Of a stretch of 64,000 nucleotides of DNA, positions 1-8,532 are shown one piece after another (position 1 is the first letter of the stretch; each line of letters starts with the position of its first letter). Both the position numbers and the translations under genes were made by a program. Source of the stretch: Moraxella sp. VT-16-12 (GTDB taxonomy: Bacteria; Pseudomonadota; Gammaproteobacteria; Pseudomonadales; Moraxellaceae). Location: positions 1 through 64,000 of the forward strand of contig NZ_NKHK02000009.1 in NCBI RefSeq assembly GCF_002224245.2. Reading direction: 5' to 3'. The notes below the pieces were generated by a model that saw only the letters and a program-made list of their open reading frames with translations, searched no databases and was not told where the DNA came from.

Positions 1-165
<165 letters not shown>

Positions 166-184
166 TCATACCAATCATCAAAGA

Positions 185-2311
185 TTATTCATCATCATCT
201 TTGGCAGTAAATTTCTTGATGATTTCATCTGCTACGTTCTTAGGCGTTTCTTGGTATTTTGCAAACTCCATAGAGTAAGTTGCACGACCCTGAGACATAG
301 AACGCATGTCAGTTGCATAACCAAACATTTCAGCCAAAGGCACTTCGGCACGAATGATTTTTACGCCACCAGGCACATCGTCCATACCTTGCATCACACC
401 ACGGCGACGGGTAATGTCGCCCATAATGTCGCCCATGTAGTCTTCTGGTGTTTCAACTTCAACTTTCATGATGGGTTCAAGCAAAGCAGGAGATGCTTGC
501 ATAAAGCCCTTTTTGAACGCCATAGAACCTGCCATCTTAAACGACAGCTCGTCAGAGTCCACGTCGTGATAAGAACCATCATACAAAGTTGCTTTGACAT
601 TAACCACAGGATAGCCTGCCAAAACACCGCTCTTCATACGTTCTTGAATGCCTTTATCTACCGCAGAATGATATTCTTTTGGTACAACACCACCCACAAT
701 CTCTTCGGCAAATTCGTATTCCACTTCACCTGTTGGGTCAAGCGGTTCAAGACGCAACCAAACATGACCAAACTTACCACGACCACCTGTTTGACGGACA
801 AATTTACCTTCCACTTCCACAGATTGACGGATGGTCTCACGATAAGCCACTTGTGGTGCACCGATATTTGCTTCTACACCAAACTCACGCTTCATGCGGT
901 CAACGATGATGTCAAGGTGCAGCTCACCCATACCTGAGATGATGGTCTGACCAGACTCTTCATCAGTACGCACACGGAATGATGGGTCTTCTTTGGCAAG
1001 ACGACCTAGGGCGATAGACATTTTTTCTTGGTCAGCTTTGGTCTTAGGTTCAACCGCAAGACTAATCACAGGCTCAGGAAACTCCATACGCTCCAAGGTG
1101 ATGATGTTGTCTTGGTCGCACAGTGTATCACCTGTGGTTACGTCTTTTAGACCCACAAATGCCACGATGTCGCCTGCACGAGCTTCACTAACTTCTTCTT
1201 GTGAATTGGCGTGCATCTCTACGATACGACCAATACGCTCACGCTTACCTTTTACAGGGTTATAAACACTGTCGCCTTGTTTGGCAACGCCTGAATAAAT
1301 ACGCACATAGGTTAAGTTACCTACATATTTATCGTTTTGAATCTTAAAGGCAAGACCTGCAAAAGATTCATCATCAGATGATTTACGAGTTGCTTTGGTT
1401 TCGTCTTTATCATCCAACACACCTTCAATGTCAGCCACATCATTAGGTGCTGGCAAGAACTCAATCACCGCATCAAGCATGCGCTGTACGCCTTTGTTTT
1501 TAAAGGCTGTACCACAAAGCATGGGTTGAATTTCACACGCCAATGTACGCACACGCAGACCAGCCACAATGTCTTCACGAGACAAGTCGCCTTCTTCTAG
1601 GTATTTATCCATTAACTCTTCTGAGCTTTCAGCAGCAGCTTCCACCATGTTGTTACGCCATTCTTCGGCAACATCAACAAGGTCGGCGGGGATTTCACCA
1701 TATTCAAACTTCATGCCTTGTGATTCAACATCCCAAATGATGGCTTTCATTTCAAGTAGGTCAATCACGCCTTCAAAGGTTTCTTCTGCACCGATTGGCA
1801 CAACCACAGGCACAGGATTACCACCCAAACGAGTTTTTACTTGCTCAACCACACGGAAGAAGTTAGCACCTGTTCTGTCCATTTTATTAACAAATGCCAA
1901 ACGAGGCACTTTGTATTTGTTGGCTTGACGCCATACAGTTTCAGACTGTGGCTGTACACCGCCAACCGCACAGTACACCATGCACGCACCATCAAGCACA
2001 CGCATAGAACGCTCAACTTCAATGGTAAAGTCCACGTGGCCGGGGGTGTCAATTAGGTTAATGCGATGCTCAGGAAACTGTTTTGACATACCTGACCAAA
2101 AGCAGGTGGTTGCCGCAGATGCAATGGTGATACCACGCTCTTGCTCTTGCTCCATCCAGTCCATGGTGGCAGCACCTTCGTGCACTTCACCGAGTTTGTG
2201 GCTTTTACCTGTGTAGAACAAAATACGTTCTGAGGTGGTGGTTTTACCTGCATCAATATGGGCAGAAATACCGATGTTACGATATCGGTTTAGGGGGATT
2301 TTTCTTGCCAT
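185..2311 (-). CDS. fusA: Elongation factor G
   Basis: A 708-residue protein, close to the roughly 704 residues of the family. EF-G is the GTPase that drives translocation of tRNA and mRNA on the ribosome and, with ribosome recycling factor, splits ribosomes. The N-terminal G domain shows AHIDAGKTT (P-loop, about residues 16-24), the G2 region RGITI, DTPGH and NKMD. The later domains include the GGRGKFGHV stretch and the C-terminal RRGVMQGM segment of domain V. The ATG at 2309-2311 is preceded by an AAGGA-type ribosome binding site. It lies between rpsG and tuf in the str operon. Confidence 0.98.
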   Translation of the reverse strand: MARKIPLNRYRNIGISAHIDAGKTTTSERILFYTGKSHKLGEVHEGAATMDWMEQEQERGITIASAATTCFWSGMSKQFPEHRINLIDTPGHVDFTIEVERSMRVLDGACMVYCAVGGVQPQSETVWRQANKYKVPRLAFVNKMDRTGANFFRVVEQVKTRLGGNPVPVVVPIGAEETFEGVIDLLEMKAIIWDVESQGMKFEYGEIPADLVDVAEEWRNNMVEAAAESSEELMDKYLEEGDLSREDIVAGLRVRTLACEIQPMLCGTAFKNKGVQRMLDAVIEFLPAPNDVADIEGVLDDKDETKATRKSSDDESFAGLAFKIQNDKYVGNLTYVRIYSGVAKQGDSVYNPVKGKRERIGRIVEMHANSQEEVSEARAGDIVAFVGLKDVTTGDTLCDQDNIITLERMEFPEPVISLAVEPKTKADQEKMSIALGRLAKEDPSFRVRTDEESGQTIISGMGELHLDIIVDRMKREFGVEANIGAPQVAYRETIRQSVEVEGKFVRQTGGRGKFGHVWLRLEPLDPTGEVEYEFAEEIVGGVVPKEYHSAVDKGIQERMKSGVLAGYPVVNVKATLYDGSYHDVDSDELSFKMAGSMAFKKGFMQASPALLEPIMKVEVETPEDYMGDIMGDITRRRGVMQGMDDVPGGVKIIRAEVPLAEMFGYATDMRSMSQGRATYSMEFAKYQETPKNVADEIIKKFTAKDDDE

Positions 2312-2400
2312 GAGTTTTCCTTATAAGAAAAAACTTGTGTAAATGGGGCTTATTTTATCATCAAACAGCACTATAAATGTATGACAAAACAGCCAAGGCA

Positions 2401-2426
2401 TTTGGCTTAGCACGCACTAAGCCAAA
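2401..2426 (-). other. Perfect 10-bp hairpin between rpsG and fusA
   Basis: Arms TTTGGCTTAG (2401-2410) and CTAAGCCAAA (2417-2426) are perfect complements around a 6-base loop. It sits 22 bp after the rpsG stop on the transcribed strand. No U-tract follows, so readthrough into fusA is expected. In E. coli the str operon is regulated by S7 binding an rpsL-rpsG intercistronic structure. This hairpin is in a different junction, so any regulatory role is a guess. Confidence 0.5.
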
Positions 2427-2448
2427 CCCGCTCAATCTGTTAATAAGA

Positions 2449-2922
2449 TTAGAAACGGAAATGTGAAAACGCCTTGTTCGCGTCTGCCATACGGTGAACG
2501 TCATCACGTTTTTTGATGGCAGCACCTTTACCATCAGCGGCGTCATTAAGCTCACCAGCTAAGCGAAGTGCCATAGATTTTTCAGAACGCTTAGCGGCAG
2601 CGTCAGCAAGCCAACGCATGGCTAGGGCAGTACGACGGGAGGGACGCACTTCCATAGGCACTTGGTAGGTAGCACCACCAACACGGCGAGCTTTTACTTC
2701 CACTGTTGGGCGAACGCTTTCTAGCACTTCTTCAAAAAAAGCAACAGGGTCTTCTAGTTTACGCTTTTCTGCAACGGTTTGCAAAGCACCGTAAACGATT
2801 TTTTCAGCGACTGATTTTTTGCCATCAACCATCACTTGGTTGATAAATTTGGCAATGGTTTGGCTGCTGAACTTAGGGTCTGGTAGGATTTCACGGGCAG
2901 CAACGACACGACGTCTTGGCAT
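2449..2922 (-). CDS. rpsG: 30S ribosomal protein S7
   Basis: 157 residues, the usual size for S7 (156-179). S7 is a primary 16S rRNA binding protein that nucleates assembly of the 30S head and contacts the E-site tRNA. The family N-terminus [18 protein letters not shown] and the internal [15 protein letters not shown] motif are present. It lies between rpsL (165-bp gap) and fusA (137-bp gap) on the same strand, the conserved str operon order. The rpsL-rpsG gap holds an imperfect inverted repeat (about 3001-3050) that could be the S7 autoregulatory site known from enterics; this is inference. Confidence 0.97.
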   Translation of the reverse strand: MPRRRVVAAREILPDPKFSSQTIAKFINQVMVDGKKSVAEKIVYGALQTVAEKRKLEDPVAFFEEVLESVRPTVEVKARRVGGATYQVPMEVRPSRRTALAMRWLADAAAKRSEKSMALRLAGELNDAADGKGAAIKKRDDVHRMADANKAFSHFRF

Positions 2923-3087
2923 AATAATTCCTTATGTCTTCAGGGTAAATCTGGCATACTTACTTAAAATAATCAAGCACTTAGCCAGCCTTACTGCATG
3001 ATTGTGGTTGCATGGATTTGATTAACACACATTCTCACAAGCCATGCACAATTCATTAATATTTTAGTGTTTTGTCTTGGGCAGCGA

Positions 3088-3462
3088 TTAAGCCTTAGGA
3101 CGTTTTGCACCATACTTAGAGCGACCTTGTTTACGGTCTTTAACACCTGCACAGTCTAATGCACCACGCACGGTGTGATAACGCACACCCGGCAGGTCTT
3201 TAACACGACCACCACGGATAAGCACCACGCTATGCTCTTGTAGGTTATGACCTTCGCCACCGATGTAGCTTGACACTTCATAGCCTGATGTCAAACGCAC
3301 ACGGCATACTTTACGCATGGCTGAGTTTGGCTTTTTAGGGGTGGTGGTATATACACGAGTACAAACGCCACGACGTTGTGGGCAAGCTTGTAGTGCAGGA
3401 ACTTTTGACTTTTCTGTAATGGTCTTGCGACCCTTACGGATAAGTTGGTTTGTGGTTGCCAT
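3088..3462 (-). CDS. rpsL: 30S ribosomal protein S12
   Basis: From the ATG at 3460-3462 the protein is 124 residues, exactly the E. coli length. A longer frame would need a TTG start two codons upstream and is not favoured, because a GGGAGA-type ribosome binding site fits the ATG. S12 sits in the decoding centre and controls translational accuracy. The TTPKKPNSA and [13 protein letters not shown] motifs, sites of streptomycin-resistance and accuracy changes in other bacteria, are intact, with lysine at the TPKKPNS position. It is the first gene of the str operon and is read from the promoter at 3530-3558. Confidence 0.97.
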   Translation of the reverse strand: MATTNQLIRKGRKTITEKSKVPALQACPQRRGVCTRVYTTTPKKPNSAMRKVCRVRLTSGYEVSSYIGGEGHNLQEHSVVLIRGGRVKDLPGVRYHTVRGALDCAGVKDRKQGRSKYGAKRPKA

Positions 3463-3477
3463 AGGCAATTTCTCCCG

Positions 3478-3506
3478 TTGATTAAAAAAATTATGGGCGG
3501 TATAAT
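3478..3506 (+). promoter_or_regulatory. Sigma70-type promoter for nadD
   Basis: TTGATT at 3478-3483 and a perfect TATAAT at 3501-3506 are separated by 17 bp. The start would fall near 3513, giving a leader of about 55 nt to the nadD ATG. The element lies within the transcribed leader of the divergent str operon. Confidence 0.65.
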
Positions 3507-3529
3507 ACCCATAAAGTTAAGAACAATAC

Positions 3530-3558
3530 ATTATAAACTTTTTTTTTATAAAGTTCAA
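3530..3558 (-). promoter_or_regulatory. Sigma70-type promoter for the str operon
   Basis: Read on the minus strand, TTGAAC (3553-3558) and TATAAT (3530-3535) are separated by 17 bp, a near-consensus promoter. Transcription would start near 3523, about 60 nt before the rpsL ATG. The leader contains a 7-bp inverted repeat, TTATGGG...CCCATAA, at 3491-3514 that overlaps the nadD -10 element. Confidence 0.7.
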
Positions 3559-3568
3559 GCGTGGCAAT

Positions 3569-4198
3569 ATGAGCATTCGTCTTTTTTTTGGGGGGAGTTT
3601 TGACCCTGTACATGATGGGCACTTAGACATGGTACAAGCTGTACATGATAGGCTGACAGCTCAACATTTGCCATTTACCATCTATTTTTTGCCTACCGCA
3701 GGCAACCCTTTTAAAAGCAAGCCCACCGACCCCACTCACCGCTTAGCCATGCTAAATGTGGCGTGCCAACTTTTAAAAAACAAACACATCAGTGCCCATA
3801 TTTGTCCCTTGGAAATCCACCAAACACCACCCATCTACACCATAGATACAGTGCAAACTTTGGCAACAATGTATCCTAATGACACACGCATTTTTATTCT
3901 TGGTGGCGACAGTCTGGTAAATCTGCCAACATGGAAACATCATGATAAAATTTTATCATTTATCAAAATTTGGGCATTTGGGCGAGCAGGCAGTAGCACC
4001 ATTGATGATGAAGTTTTGGCAAATTTGACCTCTGATTTTGATGAATTTTTAGCAGACAAACCCATTTTTTATGACAACACGCCCATCACCACCGTCTCAT
4101 CTAGCCAAATCCGACACGCCCTAATCAATAATGAGACACCTGCTCATTTACCCTTACCAATTTTAACTTACATCAAGCAGCACGGTCTTTATCGCTGA
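3569..4198 (+). CDS. nadD: Nicotinate-nucleotide adenylyltransferase
   Basis: 209 residues. NadD transfers AMP from ATP to nicotinic acid mononucleotide, making deamido-NAD in the NAD biosynthesis pathway. The nucleotidyltransferase signature GGSFDPVHDGHL is at residues 8-19, and a late VSSSQIRHAL motif matches the family's ISSTxIR signature. It is divergent from rpsL and is followed by rsfS, a common nadD-rsfS pairing. The 62-bp gap carries a separate promoter for rsfS. Confidence 0.95.
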   Translation: MSIRLFFGGSFDPVHDGHLDMVQAVHDRLTAQHLPFTIYFLPTAGNPFKSKPTDPTHRLAMLNVACQLLKNKHISAHICPLEIHQTPPIYTIDTVQTLATMYPNDTRIFILGGDSLVNLPTWKHHDKILSFIKIWAFGRAGSSTIDDEVLANLTSDFDEFLADKPIFYDNTPITTVSSSQIRHALINNETPAHLPLPILTYIKQHGLYR

Positions 4199-4201
4199 TT
4201 A

Positions 4202-4229
4202 TTTGCAAATATCAAAACTGTGCTATAAT
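4202..4229 (+). promoter_or_regulatory. Extended -10 promoter for rsfS
   Basis: TGCTATAAT (TATAAT at 4224-4229 with the TGn extension) is preceded by TTTGCA at 4202-4207 with a 16-bp spacer. It lies just after the nadD stop and 32 bp before the rsfS ATG. Confidence 0.55.
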
Positions 4230-4260
4230 GATAAATTAACTTTAATTTAATTAAAAAATT

Positions 4261-4629
4261 ATGAGCCACAACCTATCCTTAGATGAACAAATCGCCCTAG
4301 TAACAACCGCCCTAGACGACCTAAAAGCCAAAGAAATCACCGTACTGACAGTAGAGCATTTGACTGATGTTGCTGAGCGTATCATCATCGCTAACGCCAC
4401 ATCAAAACGCCACGTCAAAGCTCTTGCAGACAAACTTGGTGCCACCACCAAAGAAGCAGGGCTGATGCCACTGGGTCGTGAAGGTGATAAAGACAGTGAT
4501 TGGACGTTGGTGGATTTGGGTAGAATCATCGTGCACATCATGACCCCACAGGCTCGTGAATTTTATGACCTAGAAGGATTGTGGTCATCACCAGAAGCTC
4601 TGCAAGCCTTAGCCGTACAAAAAGCTTAA
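4261..4629 (+). CDS. rsfS: Ribosome silencing factor RsfS
   Basis: 122 residues, slightly longer than the 105 of E. coli. RsfS binds ribosomal protein L14 and blocks subunit joining, lowering translation during starvation. The fold signature is visible as KEITVLTVEHLTDVAERIII, then the conserved TSKRHVKALAD segment and a C-terminal DWTLVDLGRIIVHIMTP motif. No clear Shine-Dalgarno precedes the ATG, because the upstream sequence is almost pure A/T. It is followed by an intrinsic terminator. Confidence 0.95.
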   Translation: MSHNLSLDEQIALVTTALDDLKAKEITVLTVEHLTDVAERIIIANATSKRHVKALADKLGATTKEAGLMPLGREGDKDSDWTLVDLGRIIVHIMTPQAREFYDLEGLWSSPEALQALAVQKA

Positions 4630-4641
4630 AGCAGACAACAC

Positions 4642-4661
4642 CGCTCTTTGGGCGATTTTTT
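4642..4661 (+). terminator. Intrinsic terminator after rsfS
   Basis: A CGCTC/GGGCG stem with a TTT loop is followed by ATTTTTTG. It begins 13 bp after the rsfS stop and separates rsfS from bioA. Confidence 0.6.
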
Positions 4662-4703
4662 GTTTGTTTAAATGATGGCTGTTAAAAATACGTCGGAAAA
4701 CAC

Positions 4704-5987
4704 ATGGATTTACAGGATTTTGACCGCACCCATCTTTGGCACCCCTATGCCAGCTTACCGCCCACTTATGACAATCTTATCATCACTCATGCTGATGGCG
4801 TGCGTCTGTACACTCATGATAACCACACACTCATAGACGGCATGTCATCATGGTGGGCAAGCATTCATGGCTACAATCACCCACGCTTAAATCACGCCAT
4901 CAGCAAACAACTTGACAACATGAGCCATGTGATGTTTGGCGGGCTGACCCACTTGCCTGCACTGGCACTTGGTGAACGACTACTTGGTATTACACCCAAA
5001 AATCTCACCAAGATTTTTTATGCTGACAGTGGCTCGGTGGCGGTAGAGATTGCCCTAAAAATGGCACTGCAATACCAACTGGCACGTGGATTTGCTCACA
5101 AAAATACTTTTGCCAGCACACATTCAGGCTATCATGGCGACACTTGGCACGCCATGAGTGTTTGCGACCCCATCAACAGTATGCACACACTCTACGGCAA
5201 CAAACTGCCCACGCAGTATTTTTTACCAGCACCACCAATGGGCTTTGACACACCCTTAGATGATGACACACGTCTAAGCATGGACAGATTTTTTGGTCAA
5301 TATCATAACAAACTGGCGGGGTTTATCATTGAGCCTATTGTGCAAGGGGCAGGTGGAATGCGGTTTTATTCGCCACAATACCTGCACCATTTACACGCTT
5401 TGTGCCAATATTATGACGTGCTACTGATTTGTGATGAGATTGCCACAGGGTTTGGGCGAACAGGGCAAATGTTTGGGGTCAATCATGCTGGCATTTGTCC
5501 TGACATCATGACTTTGGGCAAGGCACTAACAGGCGGATACATGAGTTTTGGGGCAGTGATGACCACCAACCGCTTGGCTGATAGCATACACAATAGCCCC
5601 TATCCTGCACTCATGCACGGTCCTACCTTTATGGGCAATCCGCTTGCTTGCTCGGTGGCGTGTGCCAGCATTGATTTGGTGCTAGAAAATGACATACCTT
5701 ATCTTGCCAAACTCATGCAGTCCAAACTTAGCCATCATCTACATCAACTGCAAAACTGGCAAGAAGTGGCAGACGTACGCTTTCTTGGGGCGATAGGTGT
5801 GATTGAGATGAAACAGCCCATTGATATGCCACGCTTTCAAGGGCTTTTGACCAAATATGGCATTTGGGTGCGTCCCTTTGGTAAACTGGTCTATCTGATG
5901 CCCCCCATTGTGATGAGTGATGATGATTTGGCAAAACTTTGTGGGGGACTTGTGCAGTTACTCAAAGCATATTTCAAAGACAGATAA
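4704..5987 (+). CDS. bioA: Adenosylmethionine-8-amino-7-oxononanoate aminotransferase
   Basis: 427 residues, typical of BioA. It is a PLP enzyme that transaminates KAPA to DAPA with S-adenosylmethionine as amino donor, the antepenultimate step of biotin synthesis. Visible features are the N-terminal HLWHPY motif, GMSSWWASIHGYNHP, the DEIATGFGRTG aspartate motif and the PLP lysine in TLGKALTGGYM. The start at 4704 gives the family N-terminus. The next gene, bioD, begins one base after the stop, so the pair is one transcript. The rest of the pathway (bioB, bioF, bioC, bioH) is not in the window. Confidence 0.96.
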   Translation: MDLQDFDRTHLWHPYASLPPTYDNLIITHADGVRLYTHDNHTLIDGMSSWWASIHGYNHPRLNHAISKQLDNMSHVMFGGLTHLPALALGERLLGITPKNLTKIFYADSGSVAVEIALKMALQYQLARGFAHKNTFASTHSGYHGDTWHAMSVCDPINSMHTLYGNKLPTQYFLPAPPMGFDTPLDDDTRLSMDRFFGQYHNKLAGFIIEPIVQGAGGMRFYSPQYLHHLHALCQYYDVLLICDEIATGFGRTGQMFGVNHAGICPDIMTLGKALTGGYMSFGAVMTTNRLADSIHNSPYPALMHGPTFMGNPLACSVACASIDLVLENDIPYLAKLMQSKLSHHLHQLQNWQEVADVRFLGAIGVIEMKQPIDMPRFQGLLTKYGIWVRPFGKLVYLMPPIVMSDDDLAKLCGGLVQLLKAYFKDR

Positions 5988-5988
5988 C

Positions 5989-6651
5989 ATGACCACCTAT
6001 TTTATCACAGGCATAGATACTGACATCGGCAAAACAATCACCACTGGCATATTAGCCCGCCATCTTGGGCAAAGGGGCAAATCTGTCATCACCCAAAAAT
6101 TGATACAAACAGGCACAACAAAAGCGGTGGCAGATGACATCATCGCCCATCGGCAACTGATGGGCATAGACTTACTTGATGTGGATACAGATGGCACCAC
6201 CTGCCCTTTTGTCTTTGCCAAGCCTGCCAGTCCACATCTATCAGCTCGCCTAGAACATCGCAGGGTGGATTTAAACATCATCACAAACGCCACAAATACG
6301 CTCAATGCTCGCTTTGATATTGTTCTGTTAGAAGGAGCAGGTGGCGTATTAGTGCCAATCACAGACGTATTAACTTTGGATTATGTGGAGCAATGCGGTC
6401 ATCGTGTGATTGTGGTTACGTCCGCTCGCTTAGGTAGCATTAACCACACCTTACTGACCTTAGAAGCCATCAAGGCTCGTGGCTTAATGCTGTTTGGTGT
6501 GGTGTTCAACCATCATTTTGATACAGACAGCGACATCAGTCATGACACTTTGGCATTTTTACAACAATATGTTTCCAAGCACTATCGGCAAGCAATGTTT
6601 ATGCGGTTAAAGGATGACAAGATTTTAGGCATTGATGTGGATAAATTTTAA
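5989..6651 (+). CDS. bioD: Dethiobiotin synthetase
   Basis: From the ATG at 5989 the protein has 220 residues. It forms the ureido ring of dethiobiotin from DAPA, CO2 and ATP. The P-loop GIDTDIGKT is at about residues 7-15, and EGAGGVLVPI matches the family GAGG motif. A longer upstream frame exists but would overlap the end of bioA by over 70 bases, and 5989 gives the standard BioD N-terminus. Its last four bases overlap the convergent Nudix gene. Confidence 0.95.
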   Translation: MTTYFITGIDTDIGKTITTGILARHLGQRGKSVITQKLIQTGTTKAVADDIIAHRQLMGIDLLDVDTDGTTCPFVFAKPASPHLSARLEHRRVDLNIITNATNTLNARFDIVLLEGAGGVLVPITDVLTLDYVEQCGHRVIVVTSARLGSINHTLLTLEAIKARGLMLFGVVFNHHFDTDSDISHDTLAFLQQYVSKHYRQAMFMRLKDDKILGIDVDKF

Positions 6652-7385
6652 CCCAAACGATAATACCAACGCCAGTTTACCCCAAAACCAATCTGCAAAA
6701 GGCTTGCCAATATGCGACCTGTCAACCCCCAAACCACCTCTGGCGTGCCATCATCATCGCAATCATAAACCCATGCTGGCGTGTGCAGTTTAGAGTCATT
6801 GGGGGATTGCCCATCAAACACATAATCCACAGGCTCATTTAGTAGCACCTCAAAAGGCAACCAAAACAGCCGAGCAATCTCATCTTCGCTAGGGATAAGT
6901 TTATCCACCATATCCACCCCAATGCACGCCACCACAGGACGCACCAACAGCCCCTTTTTGGAAATCTGCATGGGCAAATACCCCAAAATCTCACAATCTG
7001 TGCCATCTAACCCCACCTCTTCAAAAGCTTCTCGTAAAGCAACATCAGCAGAGCTTTGGTCTGCCTCATCACGCTTACCACCCACCAGCGACACCTCTCT
7101 TGCATGGCTAGACAGATGGTTTGACCGCCTTGTCAGCAGCAAGCGCGGCTTTGGCTCATCAGTCATGACAATCAGCACACACGCTTGTGGCATGGGATTT
7201 GACTTTAAAAGACTGTCATATCTTTTTATTGCCTGCTTGCGTGTCAGTCCTGTCAAAAGCTCATTGTCATCAACAAAGGAGAAAATATCCACGCCCTGAT
7301 AGGCGGTTAGTTTTTGGCTTAATGAATAAAAATGGTGCGATGTTGGCAGGGTGATTGCTGTTTTGTCTATAAAATGATTTGTCAT
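6648..7385 (-). CDS. Nudix hydrolase, CoA diphosphatase-like (NudL type)
   Basis: 245 residues. The sequence LLLTRRSNHLSSHAREVSLVGG followed by KRDEAD resembles the UPF0035/NudL signature LLTxRSxxLxxHxGQVxFPGG. The Nudix box follows, ending REAFEEVGLD, with the expected metal-binding glutamates. NudL-type enzymes cleave coenzyme A to 4'-phosphopantetheine and ADP. Two signature positions differ here (RE for GQ, LV for FP), so substrate specificity is uncertain. The stop overlaps the end of bioD by four bases on the other strand, and the start is 50 bp from the divergent zinc-ribbon Nudix gene. Confidence 0.85.
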   Translation of the reverse strand: MTNHFIDKTAITLPTSHHFYSLSQKLTAYQGVDIFSFVDDNELLTGLTRKQAIKRYDSLLKSNPMPQACVLIVMTDEPKPRLLLTRRSNHLSSHAREVSLVGGKRDEADQSSADVALREAFEEVGLDGTDCEILGYLPMQISKKGLLVRPVVACIGVDMVDKLIPSEDEIARLFWLPFEVLLNEPVDYVFDGQSPNDSKLHTPAWVYDCDDDGTPEVVWGLTGRILASLLQIGFGVNWRWYYRLG

Positions 7386-7435
7386 TTTGGTGCTTTTGCT
7401 TTAAACTTAGCTCACATTTATTTTATCATATCACC

Positions 7436-8014
7436 ATGCCTTTTTGCCTACAATGTGGACAACCTGCCACTTATACCATACCAGATGATGACACACGTGA
7501 ACGCTTGGTTTGTACCGATTGCGGTCATATCCACTACGAAAATCCCAAAATGGTCTGTGGCGTGCTTGCTGTGCATGATGGTTGCATTTTGCTGTGTCGG
7601 CGAGCCATTGAGCCCCGTTATGGCTACTGGACACTGCCAGCAGGCTTTATGGAGCTTGATGAAAGCATGAAAGATGGGGCAAAACGAGAAACAGCCGAAG
7701 AAGCAGACGGCATGGCAACAAATTTGCAGTTATATGCGTTATTTGATTTGCCTTATGTGGGTCAAATTCACGCCATGTATTTGGCAAATCTGCAAAATGG
7801 TCAGTTTGGCGTAGGAGCAGAAAGCTTGGAATGCGGGCTTTTTTTGCCTGATGAGATAGACATAGACAATCTTGCCTTTGAAACGGTCAAACAAACCATT
7901 TGTCATTATTTACACGATAAAAATCAGCTCATCAAAGACGGCAAAAATGCCGATGAATTTAGCAACTACCCCTTACATCAGATTACCTTAACCAACAAAC
8001 CAGAATATTCATAA
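7436..8014 (+). CDS. Nudix hydrolase with N-terminal zinc ribbon
   Basis: From the ATG at 7436 the protein has 192 residues. It opens with a CxxC...CxxC zinc ribbon (CLQCG at residues 4-8 and CTDCGH further on), then a central Nudix box beginning GFMELDE and ending RETAEEADG. The ribbon plus Nudix layout recalls NADH pyrophosphatase (NudC), but the protein is shorter and lacks the NudC SQPWPFPxS motif. It is probably an ADP-ribose or related nucleotide diphosphatase. Extending the start to 7379 would overlap the divergent neighbour and add an unrelated N-terminus. Its 3' end overlaps rimI by six bases. Confidence 0.85.
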   Translation: MPFCLQCGQPATYTIPDDDTRERLVCTDCGHIHYENPKMVCGVLAVHDGCILLCRRAIEPRYGYWTLPAGFMELDESMKDGAKRETAEEADGMATNLQLYALFDLPYVGQIHAMYLANLQNGQFGVGAESLECGLFLPDEIDIDNLAFETVKQTICHYLHDKNQLIKDGKNADEFSNYPLHQITLTNKPEYS

Positions 8015-8458
8015 CTCTCTTTGCAAAATCAAAGCGTCCACTTGACCGCCATAATAACGTGGGCGTTTATCAATCTGATAAAACGCTTGTTGTTGATACA
8101 GACCGATGGCAGAAGCATTATCCGCCCTAACTTCTAACAATAAACGCTCGGCTTGTTTGTTTTTTGTGAGCTGTATGAGCTTATCAAGCATCATTTTGCC
8201 CACGCCTTGTCTTTGATGGCTAGGATTTGTGGCGATACGCAACACTTCTGCCACATCAAATACAATCTGATAAATGCAATAGCCCACCACCGTTTTATCC
8301 GATAAACAAACAAGCACACCTGCCCCAAATTGGGACAATACTGACAAAATCGCCCCATCATGCCAATTGTCATCAAACAACAGTTTTTCTAGCTGAGCCA
8401 TTTGACAAAGTATGTCAGCATTAAGCTCATTTTTTGTCAAATCCAACAAAACTACCAT
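8009..8458 (-). CDS. rimI: Ribosomal protein S18-alanine N-acetyltransferase
   Basis: 149 residues with the GNAT fold. The acetyl-CoA binding motif is HQRQGVGKMML, and the RimI-type LLLEVRADNASAIGLYQQQAF and RPRYYGG motifs follow. RimI acetylates the N-terminal alanine of ribosomal protein S18. It is convergent with the zinc-ribbon Nudix gene and divergent from rnr (74-bp gap). In many gammaproteobacteria rimI follows tsaB or holD; here it stands alone. Confidence 0.9.
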   Translation of the reverse strand: MVVLLDLTKNELNADILCQMAQLEKLLFDDNWHDGAILSVLSQFGAGVLVCLSDKTVVGYCIYQIVFDVAEVLRIATNPSHQRQGVGKMMLDKLIQLTKNKQAERLLLEVRADNASAIGLYQQQAFYQIDKRPRYYGGQVDALILQREL

Positions 8459-8532
8459 AAATTTTCCGTTAGCTTAGCAAATATGATATGATAACCCAAA
8501 ATCAAGATTTAGCACACCATTAGAGCATAAAC

